Shown: piece after piece, positions 35,800 to 48,480 of the stretch
How positions within the stretch are numbered: the first letter of the stretch is position 1
Layout: every line of letters begins with the position of its first letter
NCBI GenBank assembly: GCA_035236585.1
Contig: CP141139.1
Location: 38,883,217 to 38,947,216, forward strand
Source: Warburgia ugandensis
Taxonomy: Eukaryota; Streptophyta; Magnoliopsida; Canellales; Canellaceae
Length of the DNA: 64,000 nt
Direction: 5' to 3'
Notes under the pieces: generated by a model
What the model saw: the letters and a program-made list of their open reading frames with translations, nothing else
Database searches by the model: none
What the model was told of the DNA's origin: nothing
Translations under genes and position numbers: made by a program

Positions 35800-38700
35800 C
35801 ATATTGAAATCGGAGTTTTGATGAAAAATTCATATTATTTTAATTAAAATATTTATTAAATTAATTGATGGATAAAATAGTAAATTGACTATAGTGAAAC
35901 CCACAAGATGTGGTATGCAAATGACCATACATAACATAAAGCACAATAATCACCAGCAATTATGACAGGTAATAATTATAAAATAATAATAATAATTTAA
36001 AAAATTAGCATTTAGAGCTGATTTCCTCACAGATTTCTCTCTCCCTTGGTCAACCTGCCCAGTCAATGCGCTCGATTGGAGGTTGCACCAAGGCCCCTCT
36101 CTAACGCTGGTGCCACTATAGTTAGCCATTAACTCCTCAGCTCCCCTCTTTCTCTCTAGTGCCCACAGGGGTAAAACCACACTGGCATCGCAATAGCTAG
36201 CCATTAGCTCCTCCCCCTCTCCCCTCTTCTTCTCCAGCAATGGACTGTGACACAAAATCCCTCCAATGAAGCCTCCCTTTTCTTCGGCAACGTCTGAAAC
36301 AACCATGCTTTGAAAATGACCGTCTCCAGCGCAATAGCTTATCAATGTAGCCCTCACCTCCAACTGTCCTCTTCTATCCTGGCAAAGCTAGCCAAAAACC
36401 CCTTTCTCCTTCGACACCGACCAACATAGTTTCCCTTCCTTCTCCAGCGCACAGTTTCTCTAGGCACCCACGACGCTGGCACTGAGCTTCCATCTCCCCA
36501 TCTCTCTTGTTTTCTCTCCCTCCGATGCAACCTAGCTAGGGCACAAGAGAACTCCCTCCTCACGCCCAAACTCCTCTCTCCCTAGCTAGTTCTCCCATGG
36601 CATAGCAAACTCAATGTGCCTGCCTGAGCAGGCCGGTGCACTACGCCCAATGCTTCCTCGCCAACTGCCACCACTATTGTCTGTGACTCTTTCTCTCCGA
36701 TAGCCTTCCTAGGTGGACCCCGTTGCCATTAGCCATACTAGGCCTTGATTTCTCTCCATACTTGATATGTGAGGATCTATACAGATTTGATTGTTGATCA
36801 TGATCGAACCGTTGATCCCACACAAATCACTTGATATGTGATCGATTCGACCATTCATCGTGATTCAGCTATTGATTTGTCTCTAATGTGGGAAATTTTT
36901 CATCGATTCAACCATCTATTGTGATCTGACCGTTGATTTATCTCCAATGTGGGAAATTTGTGACCAATCTAACCATCCATCATGATTCGACCATTGATCT
37001 ATCTCAATGTGGCAAATTTGTAATTGATCTAACCATCTATCACAATCACACTATTGATTTGTCCCTGAATACTAGATTTGTTACCAATCTTATCTTCCAT
37101 CATAATCTAGTAATTGATCTATCATTAAACACTAGATCAGTAACCAATCCATCCCCTTATAATGATCTAACCATGGATCAACCACCTAACACCTAGATCA
37201 ATAACTGATTTAAGCTTGCACTTATATCTGATTGTAGTCTAGCACTGGAAAGTTTGATTCACTACTAATCTAATCTTACACTATAATCCAATTGTTCATC
37301 AATTTTCAAAACTCAAATTTTGTGCAATTGAGTGCTCTATTTCCCCAATTAGTGGCCAAAACACTTGATCTTAGTCATCCATTCTTAGATTATTTTATCA
37401 AAGTTGATCAAACATGATCAAGCCACAGTATATGCGATACATGGATATAGCGATCAGAGGTAAGATTGCTACTAAATCTTATTTAAATCAATTAAATTTT
37501 ATTTTATTCTAATTATGCCTAATAAATTTTAGAAATTTAGAAAATCGACAAGATTTAGAATGAACTAAACCTTTAGAAGAATAATGAAAGCTATTTCAAT
37601 TATTAATTAGACTAATATAACGGTTAGATTATTCTTATGACCTTAGATTATAAATTTGGATGTTGGGATTACTTGAAACTATTGATCTAACCTATCAAAA
37701 TTTAATATGATCACCGGATCAGTAGATCAAGCATTGAAATATGAAATAGAATACCTATAAGTCCCAGATGAATAGAGATTGAGAATAATTAGATGATTTG
37801 GACCGTTCATCTTTAATCAACGGCCATGATTTGGGAATATAGCAAAAATAAAAAGATATACCTATGATATTAGGTCATTAAGGCAAGATCACAATATTTA
37901 ATGATTATCAGAGACTAGATGAGTAATAAATGAAAATATGTGAGTAGGAAAATAACATAAAATATTCATATGTTTTGACATATATGCTGACTAATATGAA
38001 TTGAGCATATTGAGCATTCTAAGGATTGGGATAGTTCATATCCGAGGTAGGTAGAATTTAAGATGCAGATTTTTTACTTGCATGATTTTTTTCTAAGCAG
38101 ATGTGATGTAAATACTATTATGAGATTTACGCAACATGAACTATCTTAAATTATAAATTTACTATGATCCATTATACATGCAATAATTATGATATATGAT
38201 AGTATTATTATGATGCATCATGATTTCGTGGTAGATATGCATGTCGCTTGTTTGAAGAGCATGAGTTGGAAAATGTGCTACATGTTCAACATTTACATGA
38301 TTTGATGTAAAAGCATGATATGCTTGTTTTTTGTACAAGGTACTAGTTGTGCACATAATTTGTGCAATTTTTATTGGACTGGCATATAGCTTGAGGATTT
38401 CAATATGTTCAAACATGGAGGCCTGATGGATTTGTTTTTTGACTAGTGTGGGCCTGATGGATACTATGCAAGGAGGGTAGTAGGGTTGACCACTCCCCCC
38501 TGAGATTATTAATATGCTATGGACACCTTGCCCAAGGGATTAAATTTGGGTGTGGCTATTATGGGTAGGCCACATGCTGAGATCCACTTCCTCCCATGCG
38601 ATACGATGACAGGTATCCCATAGGTGGTGTTAGCAGGAACATTGCAGTGGATCCCAACACACGAGATGCATACTGCAGTGTTGTAATCTATGATTTTTGC

Positions 38701-39607
38701 ACAGTGATATAATCATGGCTAAGTGATAGCATATGTAGTTGGTTTTCCTTAGGGATCTAGGTGCTACGATCATGCCTGAGTAATAGTACTTGTGATCAAG
38801 GGTGCTATGATCATGGGTGAATTATAGTACCCATGATTATATGGCATGATGAGGTGCCTAGTATAAGTTCATAACCACTGTGCCTACCCAGTATTGACTA
38901 GATGATTGTGGGCCTCGTATGTGCAGGCATTATTATCATTGATTATATTCACTAGCTTTACGTATTTAAGATATTTGATGACGTTGTTGATTGTTTGATC
39001 TTATGACTATGAATGAGAATTTCATACATGATTTTATCACTAAATTATGCCTGTGATTTATCGAAGAATATCTTTAGAATTACATGATAATTTACAATTA
39101 CTTTTAAATGGGTTATTCAAACTTCATTAGCATATTTGTAAATACATATGCATGACATGTAAATGTTTGCATATTATTATCTTATCCCCTACATAGCTTG
39201 CTGAGATATTATATATGCATATTTACAATATCTTAGACTCAGACAGATAGGAGTGAAGAAGAATTAGGTGAGAAGCTAATTGAGATATTTTCATATTGAG
39301 GATATGTCTTAATTACACTTGGATTGCATATGTATATTGATTTGTATTTGTACTTTAATTTGCAATAATTCAAGGACAGTAGCTATTGACTAGATGGATC
39401 CTAAAGAAGTAAACTTATTTTAAAATGATTTACTTGAAAAAGAAAATGAAAATTTTATTTGAGTTTTTTAAAGTTAAAATTAGGCTAAATCATAAACAAA
39501 CAATGAGATGAAGGTTCATACTTGCGGTTTTGAAATAGATTTCAAGGAAAACGTTTTTTACTGTTTGTTTTCTAAATTGTTTTTCAAACTTAGGGCCCCA
39601 CATTTCG
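35800..39607 (+). repeat. LTR-like block related to the solo LTR at 24.6 kb
   Basis: No coding core, but ordered text typical of Del/Tekay-type LTRs. It has an AT-rich start, a GC-rich part (36040-36700), the tandem repeats at 36785-37230, then AGGAGGGTAGTAGGG and CACCTTGCCC at 38463-38535. These match the minus strand of 25630-25740 within the AATGT-flanked insertion. CTTGCTGAG at 39198 and the late AAACTTAGGGCCCCACA are further LTR-like marks. Ends and target duplications could not be fixed. The two minus-strand frames at 35950-36569 lie in the GC-rich part and show no known domain. Confidence 0.55.
36785..37230. repeat. Minisatellite of about 60-bp units
   Basis: Seven or so diverged units in tandem, each with GATCTAACCATCCATC, then ATTGATCTATC, then a short linker (AATGTGGGAAATTTG in early units, AACACTAGATC in later ones). 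The plus-strand frame 36933-37196 shows the period as a 20-21 residue protein repeat (VTNL..HH....IDLS). Confidence 0.8.
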
Positions 39608-40780
39608 AAAAGAATTGATAAAAAGAGTTATAAAACTTGGATCATCACATTTAATTTAGGGAGTAGAATGCATCAGAAGTGAGAAATGAACTGAAAAGTT
39701 TGGTTATGGTCCCGTAAGCTAGAATCAAACTCCAAAATGGTCCAATTTCAATCCTACTAAAATCTTTATGGTTCAATTCCAATTCTTATCAAAACCAAAA
39801 AGAACTAGACCATTGACAGTTCTATATATATCTTCATGTTTATATGAAGAAAACTTATAGCCTTTTAGCAAATTATTATCAAAGGGATAATGGAACCTTA
39901 ACTTCTTCTTCTTCTTTTTTATAGAACTAAGCATTTGCAAAAGGCTTTTTCTTTATATACATGATCACATCAAAGCATGTGGGTATGGGTTTTGTGGAAG
40001 ACTTGAGAAACTTGAAAAGAAAGCCTCCCATATGATGTCATTCTTAAAACTAGAACCAATTAGAAATTTTAATTTCAAGTACTTGATTATGTCATTATCA
40101 CTCTAGGCTTTAAAAAAATACAACCTTCTAACATATAAACATAAGAAACAAAATGGGGTAATATGTGCCACATTATGAGTTTGATTTAGAAAAATCTAAC
40201 ACATCCTTGTTTGAATACATTTGTCTTGTTGTTTCTTATTATACTACTACCTATTTAGTTAAAATTGTTCAATTAGATGGCCAATGTGGAGTTATGATAA
40301 TCCATGGTTGCCCCACTATATGGATGCCCAAATTCATAGTAATGTAATTGTAGAACAGGTTCAATCAATGGATATTATTGGAACTATTAGTTAGAAGCTT
40401 CTTACTTGAATATCTATTAAATGAATCATAGAATGACGATCTCAAAAAAATGTAATGTAAACAACCAAAAGAGGAGTTATGATTGAACAAGAAAACCTAG
40501 GTTCTATTTGGTCAGGAGCAATCTCATGAAAAACTTAGAGAAATCAAAAGCTTTTAAAAGACCATGCCAAAAATTTGCCATTTAGATGACCTAAAAAATT
40601 AGTTCATGCTTAGAAAACTCATTTTTATTGTATTTTTTGTATTTCACAATAGAAAATTAGTTTAGTTTTCTACTATGAAATAAAAAATAATATAATTAAA
40701 AAAAAGTTTATCAACACATGCACAAAGTCTTCTTACAAGATCGGAATAGAACAATAAAAGAAAACTTGATATAGAAATAA
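39608..40780. other. Non-coding stretch, nothing recognised
   Basis: AT-rich. The frame at 40165-40347 has no recognisable motif. Confidence 0.45.
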
Positions 40781-40789
40781 AAAAGAGTA

Positions 40790-43600
40790 TTAACACGTGT
40801 TGTAGCATTAAAATTACTTACAAGCGCACTAATCAATGCAGTATTTTCATGCAAGTGAGGCCAATCCTAGAAGGAATCTCATAGATTTGCAATGGAATGG
40901 ATTTTATTCAAATTAATTAAATTCAACCAAAGATATAGATATGTGATTAAATTAGGAATTTAAAGTAACATGAAATGGAAACATGCATGGAATTAGAACT
41001 AGAATTAAAAGAAACTTTCTGAAAACTAAAGTTAAGAAATTAGAATAGAAACTTACCTAAGTAACAGAATTTAACTAAAGGAAACCAAGGCAAAACAAGA
41101 ATAAATTAATTTAGGAAACATAAACTAAAGAAACTACTAAAATGAAAACTTTCCTAAAATAGAATTAGAAACTTTCTAAAGTTAGAACGTTCTAAAACCA
41201 ATTTAGAAAACTTTCTAACACTAAAATAACATACAAAAATAAATAAATAATGAGATCTAACCAAGTTTAACAACAAATTAAAAATATGCATGTGAATGGA
41301 AACTACCATTAAAGAGCCTTTCTAAATTTAATGCTTTCTAAGTCCTAAAAACTTTCTAAAGATAGAACTTTCTAAAATTCAAAAATAAAACTTTCTAAAC
41401 CTAAAATAACATGCAAACAATGAATTAAATACTACTAAAACTAAATTAAGCAACTAAACTAAGTAAAAATTTAAAAGGAAATGGGATTTAGAACCATTAT
41501 GCATGGTTTATGGACTTTGTGTATGATTCTGAAGGCCTAAATATGGTAAAATTTAATGCACCTACAGTGAGTTACTATACAAACTAAGTATGGTATCTAA
41601 TAAAAACATAAAAATCTAAATGGGTACCTAAGGATTCAAGAAAATAAGATTTTTTAATGGCTGGAATTAAAGCATAAAGCTAAGGAAAAACCAATTTTTA
41701 AATTTCGGTGCTTGAGAATAGTTAATAAATCTTGCATTAGAAAGCTTTTGAAACCATAACTTTTATGTACAAAAATAGCATAGATCCAAACTACATTGAA
41801 GAAAGAAACATTTCATAACAAGAATTCCCATAAAACTTCATTAAATCATATCCAATTTACATCAAAATTATGAGCATAAAACTATCCACAAAATATGAAA
41901 ATTGCGCACTTTTCTAAAGCCTAAAATTCAATCTAAACAACAAAAAAATTCCAATCTAATGCTCACACTCTAAAGTATAATGACATGTAAAGAAAATCAA
42001 GAGAAACAAAGGCTAAGTAGGTGAACTAACTAAAGAAAAACTGCTCAAAACTAAGGAAAAAAAGGGTAGAAAACATGAAACTCAAGTGGAAAAATCAAGG
42101 ATGTAAGCTAGCTCTTCTCTTGGATATCAATACCAGAGAATAACTAAATTGAATCTTGATTGAATAATAAAGAAAAATAAGTGGAATTGAGGTAAAGAAA
42201 AAAGGAGATAGCTAGATAGAAAGAAAGGTACAAAATTAGAAAGCAAAGAAATGAAAACTAAGCCATGAAAACTAAACCAAAACAAGCAAACTACTAACTA
42301 CAAGTGGAGAGCAAATAATCAAGACAATAACTAAAAATCCAAAGGAAGAAAAGCATCTAAGAAATCCCAAAGTCTAACATCAAATAACACCAAAGGAAAG
42401 CTTGATTTGAAGGTGTGTCACATGCCTCTATATAGAAACTTTGTATGGAACATGGTGCTATATATAGATAAGTGATTTTCTAACTTAGAAAGGAGTTAAA
42501 ATATAAGAAAAGTGGCCCTAGAGTTAGGGCATTGAATGAGGAATGTTAGGTAAAAGATAAATTAGTAAGATGATGTCATAAACATGGCATAAGAGAGATA
42601 GGAAGCATGGTTGGCTAGTTTCTAATTTTGAAAAGGATATAGGCATCTTTTTTCTAGAAGGAAAGTGGAGCTATTTTCCTTCTAATTTTGTGATGTTTGA
42701 TTGATGGAAAGTCAAAGAATTAGGTAAAGAATAAGGTATAGGAAAGATGTAAAAAGATCTAGGGTTTTGAAGTTGCTTGAGTTGAATTAGATCTAAGGGT
42801 TCCTATTTAGGAAACCTTTGATCACCAAATAGGAAAGTGGGGAAAATTGATTAGCTAAGTGGTTTTGTAAGAAGTGAGGATTGGTTAGATGGTTTGGATG
42901 GGAGTTTAGGAGGGTGAAGTCTTTGAAAGGTAGGACCCTTGAATGAAAAGTGAAATTCGTGGTGATATTTGGTAGTGAGGTGGAAAGTGAGAAAAAACTA
43001 GAAAAAAAAATCAAAAATAGAAGGGTGTCATCCTATTAGTTCACATGCTAACTTATCATAATAAGATTTTCATTAAATTTCTTTAAAATATCTCTTAAAA
43101 TCCCATGGATAATCCTCTTAATTTTCATCCAATCCTAGCCTTTCGTTTAGCTTAGCTTAATAGCTTTGATGGCTAACTTTGAGGGCTCCATTGGCTAGGC
43201 TTTATGGCTGGTTTAGATGGCTCTCTTAGCTTAGCTTCATTGTTCTATCCCTTGGCTTGAGTGGCTTAAATGGTTTGGCTTGACTTCCTTAGCTTGTTAC
43301 CTTCTCTCATGACTTATATAACTAAGGTGGCTTAAATGACTATTATGCAAAAGGTGGTAGAAATGTATGGCTTGCTTCATGGGTCTACTTTGGCCACCTT
43401 TAGCTCTTTTGATTGCATCCATTAATTATCCTAAAGATGATCTTGACCTTTAGTTTCAAGTTGAAGTGATGATTTTGAGGCTTTAGCTCGATCTTTTGAT
43501 CTTGATCTTCAATGTTTATCTTGACGGATCTTAACTGTCGGATTACCATCTCGCTTTCTACAAAAAGTAAAAAATACTACTTAAATCTTTAAAAAATATG
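40790..43600 (-). repeat. Tat/Athila-like LTR block, minus strand
   Basis: Read on the minus strand, it has the layout of the big LTRs in this window. There is a pyrimidine-rich, proline- and serine-coding stretch at 42790-43010, TATA-like TATATATAG near 42455-42470, long runs of TTAGAAAGTTTC-type text at 41000-41420, and the shared block GTGCGCTTGTAAGTAATTTT at 40809-40828. The latter is nearly the same as 10843-10862 in the CACTA element. No coding core and no clear ends. Confidence 0.5.
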
Positions 43601-46487
43601 ATTAAATAGATACTTACCTTATATTAGCTTCTGAACCTATAAAAGAACAAACTTTTGTCTCATTAGGTAAAAAATGCATGTGTTAGGAATTTTAGTCTAA
43701 AAATCCTAATTTATCCCTATAAGTTCTACTACATGGGTAACTAATTGGGTGATGTTTATGCAAAATTAGATAGTTATCAATAGGAGTAGAAGTTCACATG
43801 CATATAAAGTAATTACCACCACTAGTAGTATTTTCACTCATCATGTTTGGAGTGGCTTAGATAGGCTACTTACCAAATTTCATGCCAATTGGATATTTTT
43901 AGCTTATGTTTATTTGAGTTAAAAATTACAACAACTAAAGACTCAAAATAAGTGGTTAGGATCATCTAAGTACATCAATTTCTAGTGCATCCCTTGATTT
44001 TTGTATGCCAAATATGAATGAATGGCTTAGATCTTCCAAAACAAACTTTAAGGGTAGCATCTACTCTACCACATGTTCATCATTGTCCGTTCCAACTGAT
44101 TAGGACTAAAGAAACAAACAATTCATGAGAAAAAAGTGTATCTTCTTTTTATGGGCAATCACCATTGGGATAACAAAATGTTTTCTTCAAAAATTTCTAC
44201 CAAAGAACAAAGAAAATTTTCATTAAGAGATGGTGCAAAGGAAAATTAGATTTTATTTACATGAATTTCTTTTTAGTACCTATTCATGTCAAACTAAACA
44301 TACTATGAGAAAACTTCACCATGCAACATATAATTTTATCAATTGTTAAGGAGGAATATGTATATTTGAACCTTTTAGATGGAAACATGAATTGCCAAAA
44401 CTTGCCTTGTGCAATTGGTCATAGCAACAAGGTGCCTCTTAGAGGTTCGAGGTTGCACTTTTCCTCCTTGAGGATATTTGAGGTAGATTTAGGAATTAGT
44501 ATCATAGTTTCTACACAGTTTGCTTAGTAGTTCTTCGCTCTTTGCTATACCAAAAATCTACTTTAATGACACTAGAATTTGGCTTTATCTTATTGTTGCT
44601 TTGATTTGCATACAACAACATAAACCAAAGTAATAATGATGACAGTGATTCCCCTTAGCAAGATAATCTTGTTATGACAGTTTAATGACTAAGTTAATCC
44701 TTTTTTTAGTCATGGTACAAAAAGGGCATACTTATCATCACTCTTCAATTATAATGAGCAATAAATAAATGGAAACAATATTCCTACCCCTTTATTTGTT
44801 GCATTCCTACGCATTTTATGGGTTTTTCGACATCTTGTTGTTGTAAACTGTTGAGTTGTAAGGTATAAAACTGAAAATTGAAATGTAAATCCAAAAAACC
44901 ATAAAAAAGGTGGGGATAGATCAATAGAGAAGGCTGGGAATATCATTTTCCTACATAAATTACTAAAGTATTCAACCTTCGCTTCTATTAAAATGCTGAC
45001 TTGATTTATTTAGTCTAGTGCTGGAAAACTATTAGCCTTCCACACATGTAAAAGCTGAGTAATGAGAACTGCCATGGTGCCTTAACATGTGTTTCACAAT
45101 GAACATTGAGGCTACAGTTTAATACTGACTTACTAGGAATAAAAAGAAGAAAAATAAAAGTTTTTTTGGTGCACAGCAACAAGCCGCCTGCTGTAGGTCT
45201 ATCGCAACCTGAATCACCAGAAAATTCTTTCTCGAACATGAATTAAGAGACTAAACAATGTGAAAGTCATGGTGGCATGCCATACATGCAATATGCAATG
45301 TGGAAGTTGAAAATTTGATTTGGTGTACCTAACAATGAAGAAGAGAAAGAAAAATAGAAATTCAACAATTCACAACGGCTAGTAGCTCACAGTTGGGCCA
45401 CTAGAACCCCACGTTAGTTAGAACTTGTACTTATTTCCAACACAAAGTCTTGGCATTTTCGAATACTAAGGCACCGTCTCATTTTTAGATGCTGCCTTCA
45501 TATAGTTTCAGGCATATTTTTTGGTAGATCTACTCTACCCTCCTACACCCAGCGTGTTGGTTACCATGCTCTCTAATTGGACCTTCTATTGCTTATGCTA
45601 TTTGGAATCTTTTAGATTACATACATGCCAAAAATTAATCCTATTAGATGCTCTAACCTTATTTTTGTTTATGGTTTAAATAAAGGCCATTTGGAATATA
45701 AGTGAAAAAAAGTATAGCCAAAATCATTGGATGGGTATGTTTTCTCATAGGAAGGCTAATATAGTAAATGAAATAAGATAAATATTTTAGATCTAAGGCA
45801 ACTTCTGAAAATAAGACACTGCCTTGAGCATTTGAAAATAGCACTCTTCAAATATATGTCAAAGAGAGATAAGTGACATAGTAGGCACAACTGGGTATGT
45901 TAAACATAAGCTACTGTCATTAGGGGTCCAAATACTAATCCGGATTGTTGGATTATGCCAATGATTCCATATCATTCTATGTTGATTATTCCATATAATA
46001 ATCCATTGTAATCCAATCGATCGAATTATATAAGCCTTGTCAATCGAGTCCGATTAAATAGTTAGGGTTTGATCTTTATTTTTTTGTTTGAATGTTTAGC
46101 TTATAAATGGCTAGCAAGAGGAATGCCCATGAGTTAAATGCCATGACCTAGCTTACATAAGATGGGCTAACGAGAAGCCACGAACACTTGAAAAATCACT
46201 CGAAGCTTCCTCATTAGACATGATAAATTTAGGGTTTGTTACTTTGAGCAGCATCCAAACTTTAACAGACACAAAGTTAGGGTTTGATACTTCGACATAT
46301 ATTAATTAAAGAGTAAAAGCAAGAAAAAGCATGGTACAAATGCTTTAAGCAGCATCCAAGGCTTGCAAGAAAGCACATCAATAGAAAACCCAGAGATTTC
46401 TCAAACATAAAAGACTAAAAAGAGCCAGAAATAGCAAACATATCCAAAACCCTAAACAAAGATTAAGGAAAACCCTAATCTTTGATA
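43601..46487. other. Intergenic stretch; possible 3' end of the neighbouring gene
   Basis: No credible gene. Frames at 44321-44527, 44749-44946 and 45015-45239 show no known domain. On the minus strand an AATAAA lies at 46075-46080, about 410 bases past the stop of the gene at 46488-47243, and could be its polyadenylation signal. Confidence 0.4.
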
Positions 46488-47243
46488 TCATGCTTCAATC
46501 TCAAACCTTGGGCATTTGATGGACCCCATTGAGAGATCAATCTCTATCAAGTTATCCTCTTCATTAATTTCAGACAAAAGCTCCAATAGACCGTGTTGCC
46601 TGAAGATTGCTTCCGACGAGACATTCAGCAAGTTTGACCGGAATATCCTTTGAGATTCTGATTCCACAAAACGGCCATCAGGAAGTGCTATCTCAATGAG
46701 ATTCTCATCGTCGGAAATGGAGTCATCTGAGCATGCCTGAATCTGACCCGCTTTATTATGCATTGACCAATCCACCTCGGAATCTGACCCACTTGTCGAT
46801 GAAAGATCAACACTTTCACTCACCGACAGTAAGTCCGGCGACCTGACATATATCTGATCCACATTAACATTTTCTTGGGTCTCCTTATTTTCCGTCTGTA
46901 TTCTCCGGCCAATACCAACACGGTCATGCATCTGGCCCACATTACCACTGTCTTTGCTCTCCATATTTCCCGGCTGTATTTCCTGACCATCCTCCCTTTC
47001 CGGTGGATTTTTCAGGTGACCACTCAAAACAGCCTCATCTTCCACCGAAACTTGTTGCTCAATCACTCTCCTCTTTGAGAAGGTAAAGAAGAAAACAGTA
47101 GATAAAATCAAAACTGGAAAAGCAACAAATATTGGAGACAAAAAAGAACTTGAGAAAGCTGAAAGGAGTATAAGAAGAAGAACAACAACAATAGAGATGA
47201 AAGAGTATGTAGAAAAGCACGAAGAACAAGAAGAAGAACCCAT
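46488..47243 (-). CDS. Uncharacterised plant membrane-anchored acidic protein
   Basis: A 251-residue intact frame with no introns. I chose the ATG at 47241-47243 (MGSSSCSSCF); the frame stays open three codons further, but only to a TTG. Residues 14-30 and 36-54 are two hydrophobic segments separated by SSSFL, followed by FSKRRV, so the protein should be a hairpin or two-pass membrane anchor with the long tail on the basic, cytosolic side. The tail (60-251) is polar and acidic and probably disordered: SGSDSEVDW at 151-159, then DDENLIEIALPDG at 178-190 and EEDNLIEIDLSMG at 228-240, ending GSIKCPRFEIEA. The duplicated (D/E)(E/D)xNLIEI motif and the conserved-looking C-terminus recall a plant protein family of unknown function that I cannot name. 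Intact coding amid dead elements argues for a real gene. Confidence 0.75.
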   Translation of the reverse strand: MGSSSCSSCFSTYSFISIVVVLLLILLSAFSSSFLSPIFVAFPVLILSTVFFFTFSKRRVIEQQVSVEDEAVLSGHLKNPPEREDGQEIQPGNMESKDSGNVGQMHDRVGIGRRIQTENKETQENVNVDQIYVRSPDLLSVSESVDLSSTSGSDSEVDWSMHNKAGQIQACSDDSISDDENLIEIALPDGRFVESESQRIFRSNLLNVSSEAIFRQHGLLELLSEINEEDNLIEIDLSMGSIKCPRFEIEA

Positions 47244-48480
47244 TTGGAACAAAGAAATTTTCTCTTATGACGGAGATAAGAAAATTAAGACTTCAGGGCC
47301 AAACAACATATGGGTCTGAATCACCTGCAGAGAGAGAATCAACACAAAGCTGTTCTTCTTTGTATTGGATTAGAAGAATAATACACACAAATTCTTTGGT
47401 CTCTGAAAAGACAGAACGAGATGCACCCATTTAAGGACAAACAAAACCTGCATAGCTGAAATCACCTGCAGAGAGAGAGAGAGAGAGAGAGGAGGGTTGT
47501 TTATTGGAAAGAGAAAGTGAGATTAAAAGACATCAAAAGCAGCTTGAAGAAGAAGAAAACAAGACATATAAATCCCAGCTGGTTACAGAGACGTGGAGAA
47601 ACATGCACACTGTATTTGACTCACCTGCAGAGAGCTAGAGAGCGAAAGAGGAAGAGTGAGAAAATGATTTCCGTTTTATAAATTGCATGGAAATTACTGG
47701 GCTGTTTCTTGCTACACAGTTCCCCTTGCTCCTAAAAAACCGGGTTTTTTGTTTTCTCTAAAACCAATCAGGTGTTTTTTTTCTGCAACTGATTCTCTTG
47801 GAAGAACAAAACCTTTGGTTTTCTTATACCAGTTTTCAGCTCCAAAGCTTGGGAATTAGAGAAGCCATGTGCGCGCATTTGAGCTCACCACATGGCACTT
47901 TCTCTCTCCATTTCCATCAGAACCCATCACCAAAATTCATTTTCTTTTCCTCTGCAATTTCTCCACAACCTTGAAAACTATTTCAACGGCTGTTCTTGAG
48001 CAAATGAAGAGGACCATCATACCCTAGCAACAAATCCATGAAAATTATCACTGGAAATCAGTTGTCTCAGCTGTATTCTCACTGCAAATCAAAGATGGCG
48101 ATTGTTACAGAGAAAATGATACTTTTTCAGCCGTTTTCCTGCCACTTTCGACCTTTTCTTTGCTGCAATGTCATGAGAAATCAGAGTGCACCAGCCAAAT
48201 GATCAGTTTCCAGCTATTCTTTCTGGAGCTTACTGAGATCCCATCAACCTGCAAAGATTTTTCATCGATCCTCTCTCTGCAACAACTCTCAGTACAGTTT
48301 TAATGGAAACCCATAACTCTCACCAATGGATTTTTGTTGTTTCTTATTACCGATGTCAGAAGCCCATGTTTTGACTGACGGATACAAGGCTACAGAGAGA
48401 GAGAGAGAGAGGGAGAGAGCAAAAAAATGAAAAAGAAGAGGAAATTGAATTGTGTTTGGTAAAATGGAAAAGTTGGTGAA
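47244..48480 (-). promoter_or_regulatory. Probable leader and promoter region of the membrane-protein gene
   Basis: On the minus strand this stretch is rich in CT runs, including (CT)n at about 47472-47492 and 48393-48412. Pyrimidine-rich leaders are common in plant genes. A phrase that reads CTCTCTGCAGGTGA on the minus strand occurs three times (near 47326, 47464 and 47626). No TATA box or transcription start could be assigned with confidence. Confidence 0.4.

Noticed and set aside
35950..36569. Two adjacent minus-strand frames that might form a gene
   Set aside because: They lie in the GC-rich part of an LTR-like block, with no known motif and no convincing splice or promoter context.
36785..37230. 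CRISPR-like array
   Set aside because: Units are diverged head-to-tail minisatellite copies without constant repeats and unique spacers, in plant nuclear DNA.
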